A DNA stretch of 6,750 nt from Candidatus Margulisiibacteriota bacterium (GTDB taxonomy: Bacteria; Margulisbacteria; WOR-1; JAUWWO01). The stretch spans positions 1 through 6,750 of the forward strand of contig JAUWWO010000020.1 in the NCBI GenBank assembly GCA_030616825.1, in the 5' to 3' direction. Under the pieces are notes generated by a model that worked only from the letters and a program-made list of their open reading frames with translations, was not told where the DNA came from and did no database searches. Shown here piece by piece: positions 1-4,930 of this stretch (positions within the stretch are counted from its first letter, which is position 1; every line of letters starts with the position of its first letter). The position numbers were made by a program, and so were the translations under genes.

Positions 1-753
1 GCCTTTTTCGAGTAGCAAGAGCCTTTTAGGCTCGGAGGCTTTTTCATATAGAATCTGCGACATCCTGTAAGGAATCATTTCATCTTCTTTAGAATGGATA
101 ATTAATAAGGGTGCTTTTATCAGCTTTATCTTTTCAAGGGAATTGAAATTGCTCCTAATCCAAACAAGGGGGCGTGTAAAGAGGAAAAGCGAATGCCGGG
201 CGATATCTTTAGCAGAGGTAAAAGTGCCTTCTATAATAACTCCTCCGACTTTCTCCTGAGATGCCAGATGCACAGCAACACTTCCTCCAATTGAACGCCC
301 CATAACCACAATCTGGGAGGGAAGATAATTTTTTTGTTTTATCAGATAATCATAAGCGGCTTTGGCATCTAAGTAAAGATTTCGTTCAGAAGGCCGACCT
401 TTGCTTTTTCCGTAACCATGATAATCGACTATGAAAATGTTGACAGGTAACCGATAAAGCAAATCTATTATTGGCAGGCGGTGACCGATATTCCCGGCAT
501 TGCCGTGGAAATACAGGATAACTTTATCTGAATCTTTATTTTTAATATGCCATCCATGTATGGTTTTGCCATCCGCAGTTTTAACATAAATGTCTTCATA
601 TTTCAGGCCAATATATTCTGGGGTGTAATCAATTTTCCTCATAGGAAAATAAATCATACTGTGCTCCAGTAATGGTTCTATAAACAAATTAAAAACTATC
701 CAAATCCCTAGAAATATTAGTAAATGGTACATATTTTTTTTTACCTTAAACAT
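1..753 (-). CDS. Membrane-anchored alpha/beta hydrolase (Bem46/ABHD13-like), 3' end outside window
   Basis: The minus strand is open for 251 codons from ATG 753 to the window edge. Translation shows a short N-terminal hydrophobic segment (about residues 9-25), likely a signal anchor, then a serine hydrolase fold. The oxyanion-type motif HGNAGN is at 83-88, the strand ending in VDYHGYGKSKG at 109-119, the nucleophile elbow GRSIGG at 152-157 (Ser154), and the acid-loop HSKEDEMIP at 220-228 (probable Asp224). The catalytic histidine expected a few residues after LLLLEKG is beyond position 1. This motif set is that of Bem46/ABHD13-type hydrolases, whose substrates are mostly unknown. A role in esterase, thioesterase or lipid chemistry at the membrane is inference. 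ATG 753 has no clear ribosome site. ATG 732 (residue 8) has AAGG 11 nt upstream and is an equally possible start. A degraded methyltransferase tail ends 15 nt upstream. Confidence 0.9.
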   Translation of the reverse strand, partial: MFKVKKNMYHLLIFLGIWIVFNLFIEPLLEHSMIYFPMRKIDYTPEYIGLKYEDIYVKTADGKTIHGWHIKNKDSDKVILYFHGNAGNIGHRLPIIDLLYRLPVNIFIVDYHGYGKSKGRPSERNLYLDAKAAYDYLIKQKNYLPSQIVVMGRSIGGSVAVHLASQEKVGGVIIEGTFTSAKDIARHSLFLFTRPLVWIRSNFNSLEKIKLIKAPLLIIHSKEDEMIPYRMSQILYEKASEPKRLLLLEKG

Positions 754-768
754 AAAAGCACTTTTTGA

Positions 769-837
769 TTACCAAATTCTCGGCAAGAGTCTATATTTCG
801 TCTTCTTAGCGTATTCGGCATATCCTTCTAGTTCGTT
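769..837 (-). pseudogene. C-terminal remnant of an isoprenylcysteine/phospholipid methyltransferase-like gene
   Basis: Reading the minus strand from 837 gives 22 codons and a TAA at 771-769. They end in EGYAEYAKKTKYRLLPRIW, which resembles the extreme C-terminus of ICMT/PEMT-family membrane methyltransferases (typically a Y-x-x-Y segment followed by basic residues and a RLIPGIW-like end). This match is from memory of the family, not from a search. The same frame meets a TAG at 840-838 and further stops around 870, and no transmembrane core is visible upstream. If the match is real, only the tail of the gene survives. It lies 15 nt before the hydrolase start, as if the two once formed one transcription unit. 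The alternative is chance similarity over a short stretch. Confidence 0.4.
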
Positions 838-839
838 CT

Positions 840-857
840 AAGCCCATTTTGGGCCTT
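840..857. repeat. Short bulged inverted repeat
   Basis: AAGCCCA (840-846) pairs with TGGGCCTT (850-857) across a TTT loop, with one bulged C. There is no T-run after it on either strand, so it is not a convincing intrinsic terminator. It lies in the intergenic stretch between the divergent hydrolase and the 972 ORF, at the broken 5' end of the methyltransferase remnant. Confidence 0.45.
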
Positions 858-899
858 TAACCATAGCTTACTACTTATCAAAGGAATTTAGCAAGGGTT

Positions 900-938
900 T
901 AAGCCGTAGTAAATGAGCTTGAAAGCTCAATAGGCTTA
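900..938. repeat. Nested hairpin in the intergenic region
   Basis: An outer stem TAAGCC (900-905) / GGCTTA (933-938) encloses an inner perfect stem TGAGCT (914-919) / AGCTCA (924-929) with a TGAA loop. The structure overlaps the -35 box of the promoter at 919-947. A competing pairing, TTACTAC (868-874) with GTAGTAA (906-912), is also possible. It could be an operator-like palindrome, a small dispersed repeat or incidental. The sequence does not decide. Confidence 0.45.
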
Positions 939-947
939 CAATATAAT
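919..947 (+). promoter_or_regulatory. Sigma70-type promoter for the 972 ORF
   Basis: TTGAAA (919-924), a 17-nt spacer and a perfect TATAAT (942-947). Transcription should start near 954, about 18 nt before the ATG at 972. The -35 box lies inside the 914-929 palindrome, which would allow a repressor to block it, although no regulator is visible nearby. Confidence 0.7.
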
Positions 948-971
948 CTTATTGCTATACATAATAAAATC

Positions 972-1325
972 ATGCTTAATATCTTAAGGCAAATGCTCGA
1001 GTGGCTTATTTTTATATTCCTGTTAGTTTGGCAATGGATACAGGGAGTAATTGTGAAAGTTTCGTTAACAAACATTATAGCTATATTTGCTCTTTGGCTT
1101 GCATATTTAGCTTATACCAAGACAATGAAGGAGAAATATGCAGGATGGATTGATTTATTGCTCCTCCTTAGTGCAAGGCATAGCCATAATAATTATTATG
1201 ACGGTGCCCAAATTATACGCTTTAATATAAATACTGCAACTAGTGACATAACTCTACAATCTACTATTTCTAATACTATTGGGGGGATAATATGCAAGTC
1301 ACGGTGTTGGTGTAATAGGCACTAA
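972..1325 (+). CDS. Hypothetical small membrane protein, possibly truncated or frameshifted
   Basis: This is a 117-codon ORF that I do not recognise. The N-terminal half is convincing as a membrane protein, with hydrophobic helices at about residues 9-28 (rich in Trp, Phe, Ile) and 33-48, followed by a basic/aromatic turn TKTMKEKYAGW. The second half, from about residue 67, loses this character. It becomes polar, has no periodicity, and ends in a Cys/Trp-rich tail (KSRCWCNRH). This suggests that the original frame was lost near 1160-1180 and the remainder is read-through into non-coding DNA. The start has no Shine-Dalgarno sequence but sits 18 nt downstream of a predicted transcription start, which favours ATG 972. 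A second reading frame with an AAGGAG site opens inside it at 1138. Function is unknown. Confidence 0.45.
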   Translation: MLNILRQMLEWLIFIFLLVWQWIQGVIVKVSLTNIIAIFALWLAYLAYTKTMKEKYAGWIDLLLLLSARHSHNNYYDGAQIIRFNINTATSDITLQSTISNTIGGIICKSRCWCNRH

Positions 1326-1505
1326 GTCCCTCAATTTGAACATATTACTGAGCTCTGTGATAATCTGGTTCCAACTGAAGTCCGTTGGGGCTAAAACCTC
1401 CCGTTGGTCGGCAATGACCAAATACCAATTTCCAATGACAAATAAATTCCAGTGCATAGTATTAAATTTTGAATTTATAATGAACTCGGTTTAAACAAAA
1501 CAGTT
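1326..1505. other. Intergenic region with hairpin repeats and AT-rich simple sequence
   Basis: No gene is visible here. The stretch holds a weak hairpin CCAAC (1371-1375) / GTTGG (1384-1388), the two-hairpin repeat at 1382-1422, and a degenerate run (about 1423-1445) that on the minus strand repeats TTTG(G)TCATTG words. An AT-only dyad TAAATT-TTG-AATTTA (1463-1477) follows. The region separates the convergent 972 ORF and the 1506-2525 gene. No hairpin is followed by a proper T-tract. Confidence 0.5.
1382..1422 (+). repeat. Dispersed two-hairpin repeat, copy 1
   Basis: Direct repeat of 2587-2627, with 34 of 41 positions identical by eye and no gaps. It contains two small dyads. The first is GGGG-CTAAAA-CCTC, which includes a G-T pair. 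The second is TTGGTC-GGCAAT-GACCAA. The 19-mer TTGGTCGGCAATGACCAAA (1404-1422) is identical in both copies. In copy 1 it lies just downstream of the 3' end of the minus-strand 1506-2525 gene. Confidence 0.7.
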
Positions 1506-2525
1506 CTATCTGTTGTATTTTTCCATTAATTCTTTTACAAGAGGGTCCTTTTTTGCTGCATCAAGGTATATGGAGATTTTTGAGCCATCAATATTTTTTT
1601 GTCTCGCCAGAGCCTTGCCAAATGCTGCTCCTGCTGTGTTATACATTACATTGTAAGGCAGATCTTTGTAATAATGCTTGGATTCCTCTAATTTGCTTTG
1701 ATCAATAAGTACCCTTTTAATGCCAACCTTTCGCCCAGCTTCGTAGATGAAGTTATTTGCTATGCTGGATCTTCCACTTGAATCACAAAAAAAGGATAAA
1801 AATGTAAAATAAAAGAATTCATAATATTTGTCAATTTGCGCATGATTTTCGTCTTCACTATTCTTAATGTAATCCCATGTGCCGGTCCGCATTCTTTCTA
1901 ATGCAGGCTGTCTTTTTGTGTAGAACTCTTTTCCAGGGATTACGACTGGGCATGTTACTGCTATTAGCGAAGCAATGGTTAAGAAATTAACTGTTAGCGA
2001 TCTTTCTTCGCCGGTGATATTCTTGTTAATATTGCTAGAAATAGTTGAGCTTGTTTCATCCCAAAATCTTCTTAAGTATGCTCTGAAACTCATTTTTTTA
2101 TGGCATAGAATATCTTGATAATAATTATTAGCAATGCTCTTTGCCTTTTTAATGCCTGGAATTAAAGCTTCCGATATCCGTTTGTCATTTAAAAGATATA
2201 TAATGAGCGGCGTAAAACAGTCCCAGCTGTTGCGCAAATTATACTTCTCAAACTTGAAGGGGGTTTCAAGGGTTAAAAGTGCCGGTTCTTTTAAGAACTT
2301 ACTGGGTTTTTTGGTGAGGGGCGCTGAATAGCCTCCATTGCTTAGATAGCGTTGCCAGATGTAATCGTCAATCTCGTCGACAATTTTCATTAGTTTCGCT
2401 TCGTTTAAGATTTCTTTTATTGCCACATATAACGCATTTGAACTCTTTGCCTCTAATGTTGAGCTCTTAATAGGTTCATGCTTATAAAATTCGTTGATGT
2501 TAGGGTAATTATTCGGAATTCCCAT
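1506..2525 (-). CDS. Unrecognised 339-residue protein
   Basis: I do not recognise this protein. The start is ATG 2525, because a strong Shine-Dalgarno AGAGGGG lies 6 nt upstream. A longer version from TTG at 2555 would put that site inside the coding region. The product is mixed polar/helical with no signal peptide and no catalytic motif that I can name. A helical N-terminal part (about 30-60) is followed by a Lys/Pro segment (68-82). An aromatic and basic middle holds FRAYLRRFWDE (147-157). There are two hydrophobic stretches, about 178-197 (ending in a Cys-Pro) and 235-247 (Phe/Tyr-rich, ending FFC), then GRSSIANNFIYEAGRKVG at 251-268 and a lysine-rich helical C-terminus. The hydrophobic stretches could be buried core or weak membrane contacts. 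The gene is visibly more AT-rich than the ATPase genes, stands alone on its strand, and is flanked by direct repeats 1.2 kb apart. Both points fit an acquired accessory gene, but this is inference. Confidence 0.75.
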   Translation of the reverse strand: MGIPNNYPNINEFYKHEPIKSSTLEAKSSNALYVAIKEILNEAKLMKIVDEIDDYIWQRYLSNGGYSAPLTKKPSKFLKEPALLTLETPFKFEKYNLRNSWDCFTPLIIYLLNDKRISEALIPGIKKAKSIANNYYQDILCHKKMSFRAYLRRFWDETSSTISSNINKNITGEERSLTVNFLTIASLIAVTCPVVIPGKEFYTKRQPALERMRTGTWDYIKNSEDENHAQIDKYYEFFYFTFLSFFCDSSGRSSIANNFIYEAGRKVGIKRVLIDQSKLEESKHYYKDLPYNVMYNTAGAAFGKALARQKNIDGSKISIYLDAAKKDPLVKELMEKYNR

Positions 2526-2538
2526 CTGTATCCCCTCT
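2526..2538 (-). promoter_or_regulatory. Ribosome binding site that fixes the 2525 start
   Basis: On the minus strand AGAGGGG (2538-2532) precedes ATG 2525 by 6 nt (spacer ATACAG). It is one of the clearest Shine-Dalgarno sequences in the window. The AT-rich TATATTATAT just upstream (about 2550-2540) could hold a -10 element, but no good -35 is seen at the right distance. Confidence 0.75.
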
Positions 2539-2586
2539 ATATAATATATCGTCAAAAAACGAATTAAATTTCATGTGGTTTTTATG

Positions 2587-2627
2587 CCATTAGGGCTATG
2601 GCCTTCCTTTGGTCGGCAATGACCAAA
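2587..2627 (+). repeat. Dispersed two-hairpin repeat, copy 2
   Basis: Second copy of the element at 1382-1422, in the same orientation and offset by 1205 bp. The first dyad here is AGGGC-TATG-GCCTT, which still pairs (one G-T pair) although its loop and stem bases differ from copy 1. The second dyad, TTGGTC-GGCAAT-GACCAA, is unchanged. It lies upstream of the 1506-2525 gene, so the pair of copies brackets that gene. Confidence 0.7.
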
Positions 2628-2673
2628 CAAATTCCCTCCAATCGATCCATTATCTGTGCCTAAAATTCTACGC

Positions 2674-2725
2674 CCTGTTACATGTCCTGTTTCCCGGTAC
2701 CCGTTTCCTGTTCCCCTTGTCCCCA
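2674..2725. repeat. C-rich low-complexity tract with CCTGTT repeats
   Basis: The word CCTGTT recurs at 2674-2679, 2686-2691 and 2707-2712, with CCC runs between. On the minus strand this is a GGGA/ACAGG-rich tract of the same general flavour as the G-rich array inside pabB. It is non-coding here; short open frames across it on either strand look like chance. Its right end supplies the -35 box of the pabB promoter. Confidence 0.5.
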
Positions 2726-2745
2726 AAGTCTTTAAATAGTATAAT
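2717..2745 (+). promoter_or_regulatory. Sigma70-type promoter for pabB
   Basis: TTGTCC (2717-2722), a 17-nt spacer and a perfect TATAAT (2740-2745). Transcription would start near 2752, leaving a leader of about 79 nt before the pabB ATG. That leader contains the strong hairpin at 2786-2804. Confidence 0.6.
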
Positions 2746-2785
2746 CTCACAAAACGATCCTTTTGAATTTCAAGGTCATGCACTA

Positions 2786-2804
2786 GTCCCGCCAAAGGCG
2801 GGAC
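2786..2804 (+). repeat. Perfect GC hairpin in the pabB leader
   Basis: GTCCCGCC (2786-2793), an AAA loop, and GGCGGGAC (2797-2804) form an uninterrupted 8-bp stem. It ends 26 nt before the pabB start. No T-run follows on either strand, so a classical terminator is unlikely. It could be a dispersed palindromic repeat that landed in the leader, or a structure affecting translation or mRNA stability. Confidence 0.6.
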
Positions 2805-2830
2805 ACCCAGACCTCACTTAAAAAACACTT

Positions 2831-3943
2831 ATGCAAGTACTTATTGAATTTGAAAAACAACCTTTACTTTTTTCTGAGCCGCTCTCCGTCATCTCGTGCC
2901 ATGATGTAGAAGAAGTCCCACTGGCTTTTGAGAAGATGGAGGGGGCATTAAAATCAGGACATTACCTTGCAGGATTCATCTCCTATGAGGCCGGGTACTC
3001 TTTTGAAGAGTGCCTTGTAAGAGAGAAACAGTATGATTTTCCGCTGGTGTGTTTGGGAGTGTATGAAAGGCCTAGGGGTCAGGGGTTAGGGGTTAGGGGT
3101 CAGGAGTGGGAAAAGGGTAGAGGGGTGAGGGGGGCGGGGTTGAATATCTCTAAGACCGAATACTTCTCAGATATCGAGCAAATCAGGGAGCATATCGCTC
3201 GAGGAAATGTATACCAGATTACCTACTGCATTAAATTCAGGTTCGACTTTCAGGGGGATCCGTCCGCTCTCTACACTCGCTTAAAAAGAGAACAGCCCGT
3301 TCCATATCCCGCATATATCAAAACAGACGATTGCCACATCCTTTCGCTTTCTCCTGAGATGTTCATAAAAAAAAGAGGAGAGCATGTGATAACAAAACCA
3401 ATGAAAGGAACCTGGCCAAGGGGTGAAAATTTTTGGGAGGACCTCTGGGCCAAAAGAAAACTTCATCGTGATCCAAAGAACAGGGCAGAAAATGTGATGA
3501 TAGCTGATCTTTTGCGGAACGATTTGGGACGAATAGGGGAGTCGATTAAAACTCCTAAACTTTTTGAAGTAGCGCGATATAAAACTTTGTGTCAGATGAC
3601 ATCAACTGTTACTGGAAAAGTAAAGCACGATATCCCGCTTTATAAGATGTTTAAAGCAATTCATCCCTCTGGCTCAGTCACCGGCGCTCCAAAAATTCGG
3701 GCGATGCAGATAATAAGAGGGATCGAGAGGGAGCCAAGAAAAATATATACAGGTGCCATAGGGTACGTTACACCAAATAAAGACCTGTTTTTTAATGTTC
3801 CAATAAGAACTCTCCTCATCAAAGACGGGAAAGGGGAAATGGGGGTAGGGGGAGGGATAGTTTGGGATTCAACCTCTGAGAGTGAATTTGCTGAAGGAAT
3901 GCTTAAGGCGAAGTTCTTGTTTGATTCAGCTTCCCCATTTTGA
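2831..3943 (+). CDS. pabB: Aminodeoxychorismate synthase component I (PabB)
   Basis: It converts chorismate with ammonia (delivered by a PabA-type glutaminase) to 4-amino-4-deoxychorismate, the first step toward p-aminobenzoate for folate, in the cytosol. The 370 residues comprise an N-terminal domain with AGFISYEAGYSFEE (47-60), a linker, and the chorismate-binding domain from about 110. Key motifs are LSLSPEMF (171-178), PMKGTWPRG (190-198) with Lys192, ENVMIADLLRNDLGRIGE (220-237), HPSGSVTGAPKIRAMQ (278-293), YTGAIGY (306-312) and GVGGGIVWDSTSESEF (338-353). The Lys in the KGT motif marks PabB rather than anthranilate synthase TrpE, which usually has Ala there. The protein ends at LLKAKFL-like residues, where fused PabB-PabC proteins continue, so this one is unfused. 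Neither PabA nor PabC is in the window. Oddities are a 7-bp-repeat-encoded Gly/Arg-rich insertion (about 81-104) and Thr131 in GNVYQIT, where relatives usually have Asn. ATG 2831 begins a normal family N-terminus but lacks a clear ribosome site. Confidence 0.95.
   Translation: MQVLIEFEKQPLLFSEPLSVISCHDVEEVPLAFEKMEGALKSGHYLAGFISYEAGYSFEECLVREKQYDFPLVCLGVYERPRGQGLGVRGQEWEKGRGVRGAGLNISKTEYFSDIEQIREHIARGNVYQITYCIKFRFDFQGDPSALYTRLKREQPVPYPAYIKTDDCHILSLSPEMFIKKRGEHVITKPMKGTWPRGENFWEDLWAKRKLHRDPKNRAENVMIADLLRNDLGRIGESIKTPKLFEVARYKTLCQMTSTVTGKVKHDIPLYKMFKAIHPSGSVTGAPKIRAMQIIRGIEREPRKIYTGAIGYVTPNKDLFFNVPIRTLLIKDGKGEMGVGGGIVWDSTSESEFAEGMLKAKFLFDSASPF
3074..3139 (+). repeat. G-rich 7-bp tandem array inside pabB, potential G-quadruplex
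   Basis: Five consecutive 7-mers cover 3074-3108: AGGGGTC, AGGGGTT, AGGGGTT, AGGGGTC, AGGAGTG. The first four give four GGGG runs separated by TCA, TTA and TTA, a canonical quadruplex-forming pattern on the coding strand and the mRNA. More G runs follow (3115-3117, 3122-3125, 3129-3134, 3136-3139). The array is translated in frame as the Gly/Arg-rich linker (about residues 82-103) between the two parts of PabB. Units of 7 bp shift the frame with each copy gained or lost. Confidence 0.85.
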
Positions 3944-3968
3944 TATTTGGTGATATCTCGGGTATAAT
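3940..3968 (+). promoter_or_regulatory. Sigma70-type promoter overlapping the pabB stop codon
   Basis: TTGATA (3940-3945, one mismatch to consensus) includes the pabB TGA stop. It is followed by a 17-nt spacer and a perfect TATAAT (3963-3968). Transcription should begin around 3975, within a few bases of the ATG at 3977, so the mRNA would be leaderless or nearly so. Confidence 0.75.
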
Positions 3969-3976
3969 ATCGACCT

Positions 3977-4300
3977 ATGGCTCAACCTAATTGGAAGATA
4001 ACGGCAGGACTTATTATAGTAATCGCTGCGGCTATCTGGTGGATGGCAACTGGAATAATTCAGTTTCTATTCAGCGAGGGACCACTAATGAGTCTTGCTT
4101 GGGGTGGCCTTGTTGGTGGAATTGTGCTTTTGACTGGCCTCATTGCTTATAGATGGAGATATGTTGGGGGATGGATCCTGGTCTTTGAGGGAATTCTTCC
4201 AATTTTCCTGGCACTCTCGGGAGGCAATATGCATCCTTTAACTATCCTGGTTCAAGCGGGGCCTCCGATTTTAGCTGGGATTTTATTCCTGCTTGATTGA
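3977..4300 (+). CDS. Small four-helix membrane protein of unknown function
   Basis: 107 residues, almost entirely hydrophobic, with four predicted transmembrane helices at about 8-31, 38-57, 62-80 and 86-106 and very short loops. No catalytic or binding motif is visible. The loops carry RWRYVGG (59-65) and SGGNMHP (81-87). Many bacteria encode small uncharacterised membrane proteins of this size and layout, and I do not assign a family. It lies 33 nt after pabB with its own promoter and no ribosome site, so translation is probably leaderless. It ends 8 nt from the stop of the convergent ATPase subunit D gene. A functional link to PabB is not implied, because the promoter makes it independent. 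Confidence 0.75.
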   Translation: MAQPNWKITAGLIIVIAAAIWWMATGIIQFLFSEGPLMSLAWGGLVGGIVLLTGLIAYRWRYVGGWILVFEGILPIFLALSGGNMHPLTILVQAGPPILAGILFLLD

Positions 4301-4308
4301 AAATTAAT

Positions 4309-4929
4309 TTACCTTGCCCTTACAATATCCTTTATCTTCATGAGCGAGGTCAGGTAGCTTCTTTCCATCTCTGCGAGCTTCATTTTGATGAAAGAAACTG
4401 CGGAGGAAAGCTCGGGGATAAGGATATGCTCTAGGGCGTTTACCCTTCTCTTTACTTTTGTAATCTCCTTTGATATGAGCTCCAGGGCTTTTATGTTTGC
4501 TGCAAGTGATACCAGTTCCGGAAGGATCTGATTAAAGCCAATGAGTGAGCGATCCAGTTCTGCGGGGGTATTGGCAAATCCGTAAGAGAATGGTGTGCCC
4601 TCGATTTTTAACTCGTACTGTGGCACACGAACTCCCATGATATTTTTATGTGTTGCGTGTATTAAACTCCCCTGCTTTGGAATAAATACTGCTTCTTCGA
4701 ATTCCTGGGCACTTATCTCGGACCCAGCAAGGATAATATTACTAAAAGCTCTTGGAACAACTTGATTGAGACGGGAGAGTTTCTTCTCCGTCTCCTTAGC
4801 AATACCAATGAATTTCCCTACGAGGCCATCGAGCTTGTCCTTGAGAAGTTTGTGTCCGCGTCGAGCAAGCTCGGTGCGTCTTTTTGTTCGCAGAAGTACC
4901 ATTCTGGTTGCATTAACCGCGACCTTCAT
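4309..4929 (-). CDS. atpD: V/A-type ATP synthase subunit D
   Basis: Central rotor-shaft subunit of the V/A-type ATPase. Its long coiled coil sits inside the A3B3 head and passes torque to or from the membrane ring. At 206 residues it is of normal family length. The N-terminal helix has the family pattern of a Thr-Arg followed by LARRGHKLLKDKLDGL (21-36). The middle is a looser region (about 85-125), and the C-terminal helix carries KRRVNALEHILIPEL (160-174) and ends in LMKIKDIVRAR. ATG 4929 starts 1 nt after the subunit B stop, and no strong ribosome site precedes it, which suggests translational coupling by reinitiation. It is the last gene of the operon here. No intrinsic terminator follows; the stop faces the convergent membrane gene across 8 nt. 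Confidence 0.95.
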   Translation of the reverse strand: MKVAVNATRMVLLRTKRRTELARRGHKLLKDKLDGLVGKFIGIAKETEKKLSRLNQVVPRAFSNIILAGSEISAQEFEEAVFIPKQGSLIHATHKNIMGVRVPQYELKIEGTPFSYGFANTPAELDRSLIGFNQILPELVSLAANIKALELISKEITKVKRRVNALEHILIPELSSAVSFIKMKLAEMERSYLTSLMKIKDIVRAR

Positions 4930-4930
4930 G

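Noticed and set aside
19..45. Terminator-like hairpin GAGCC-TTTTA-GGCTC followed by GGAGGCTTTTT on the plus strand
   Set aside because: It lies inside the coding frame of the minus-strand hydrolase and no plus-strand gene ends there.
1281..1315. GGGGGG followed by ATG and a 7-codon frame
   Set aside because: Far too short, and no support beyond a purine run.
1463..1477. AT-only dyad downstream of the 1506-2525 gene as terminator
   Set aside because: The stem is A/T only, and there is no GC core or T-tract.
2523..2555. Upstream TTG 2555 as start of the orphan gene
   Set aside because: The strong AGAGGGG ribosome site sits within that extension and is correctly spaced for ATG 2525.
1382..2627. 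CRISPR array based on the repeated hairpin element
   Set aside because: There are only two copies, 1.2 kb apart with a gene between, no spacer periodicity and no cas genes.
2571..2821. Open frames of about 70 codons on both strands between the orphan gene and pabB
   Set aside because: They run through the hairpin repeats and C-rich simple sequence, have no protein-like composition, and overlap the pabB promoter.
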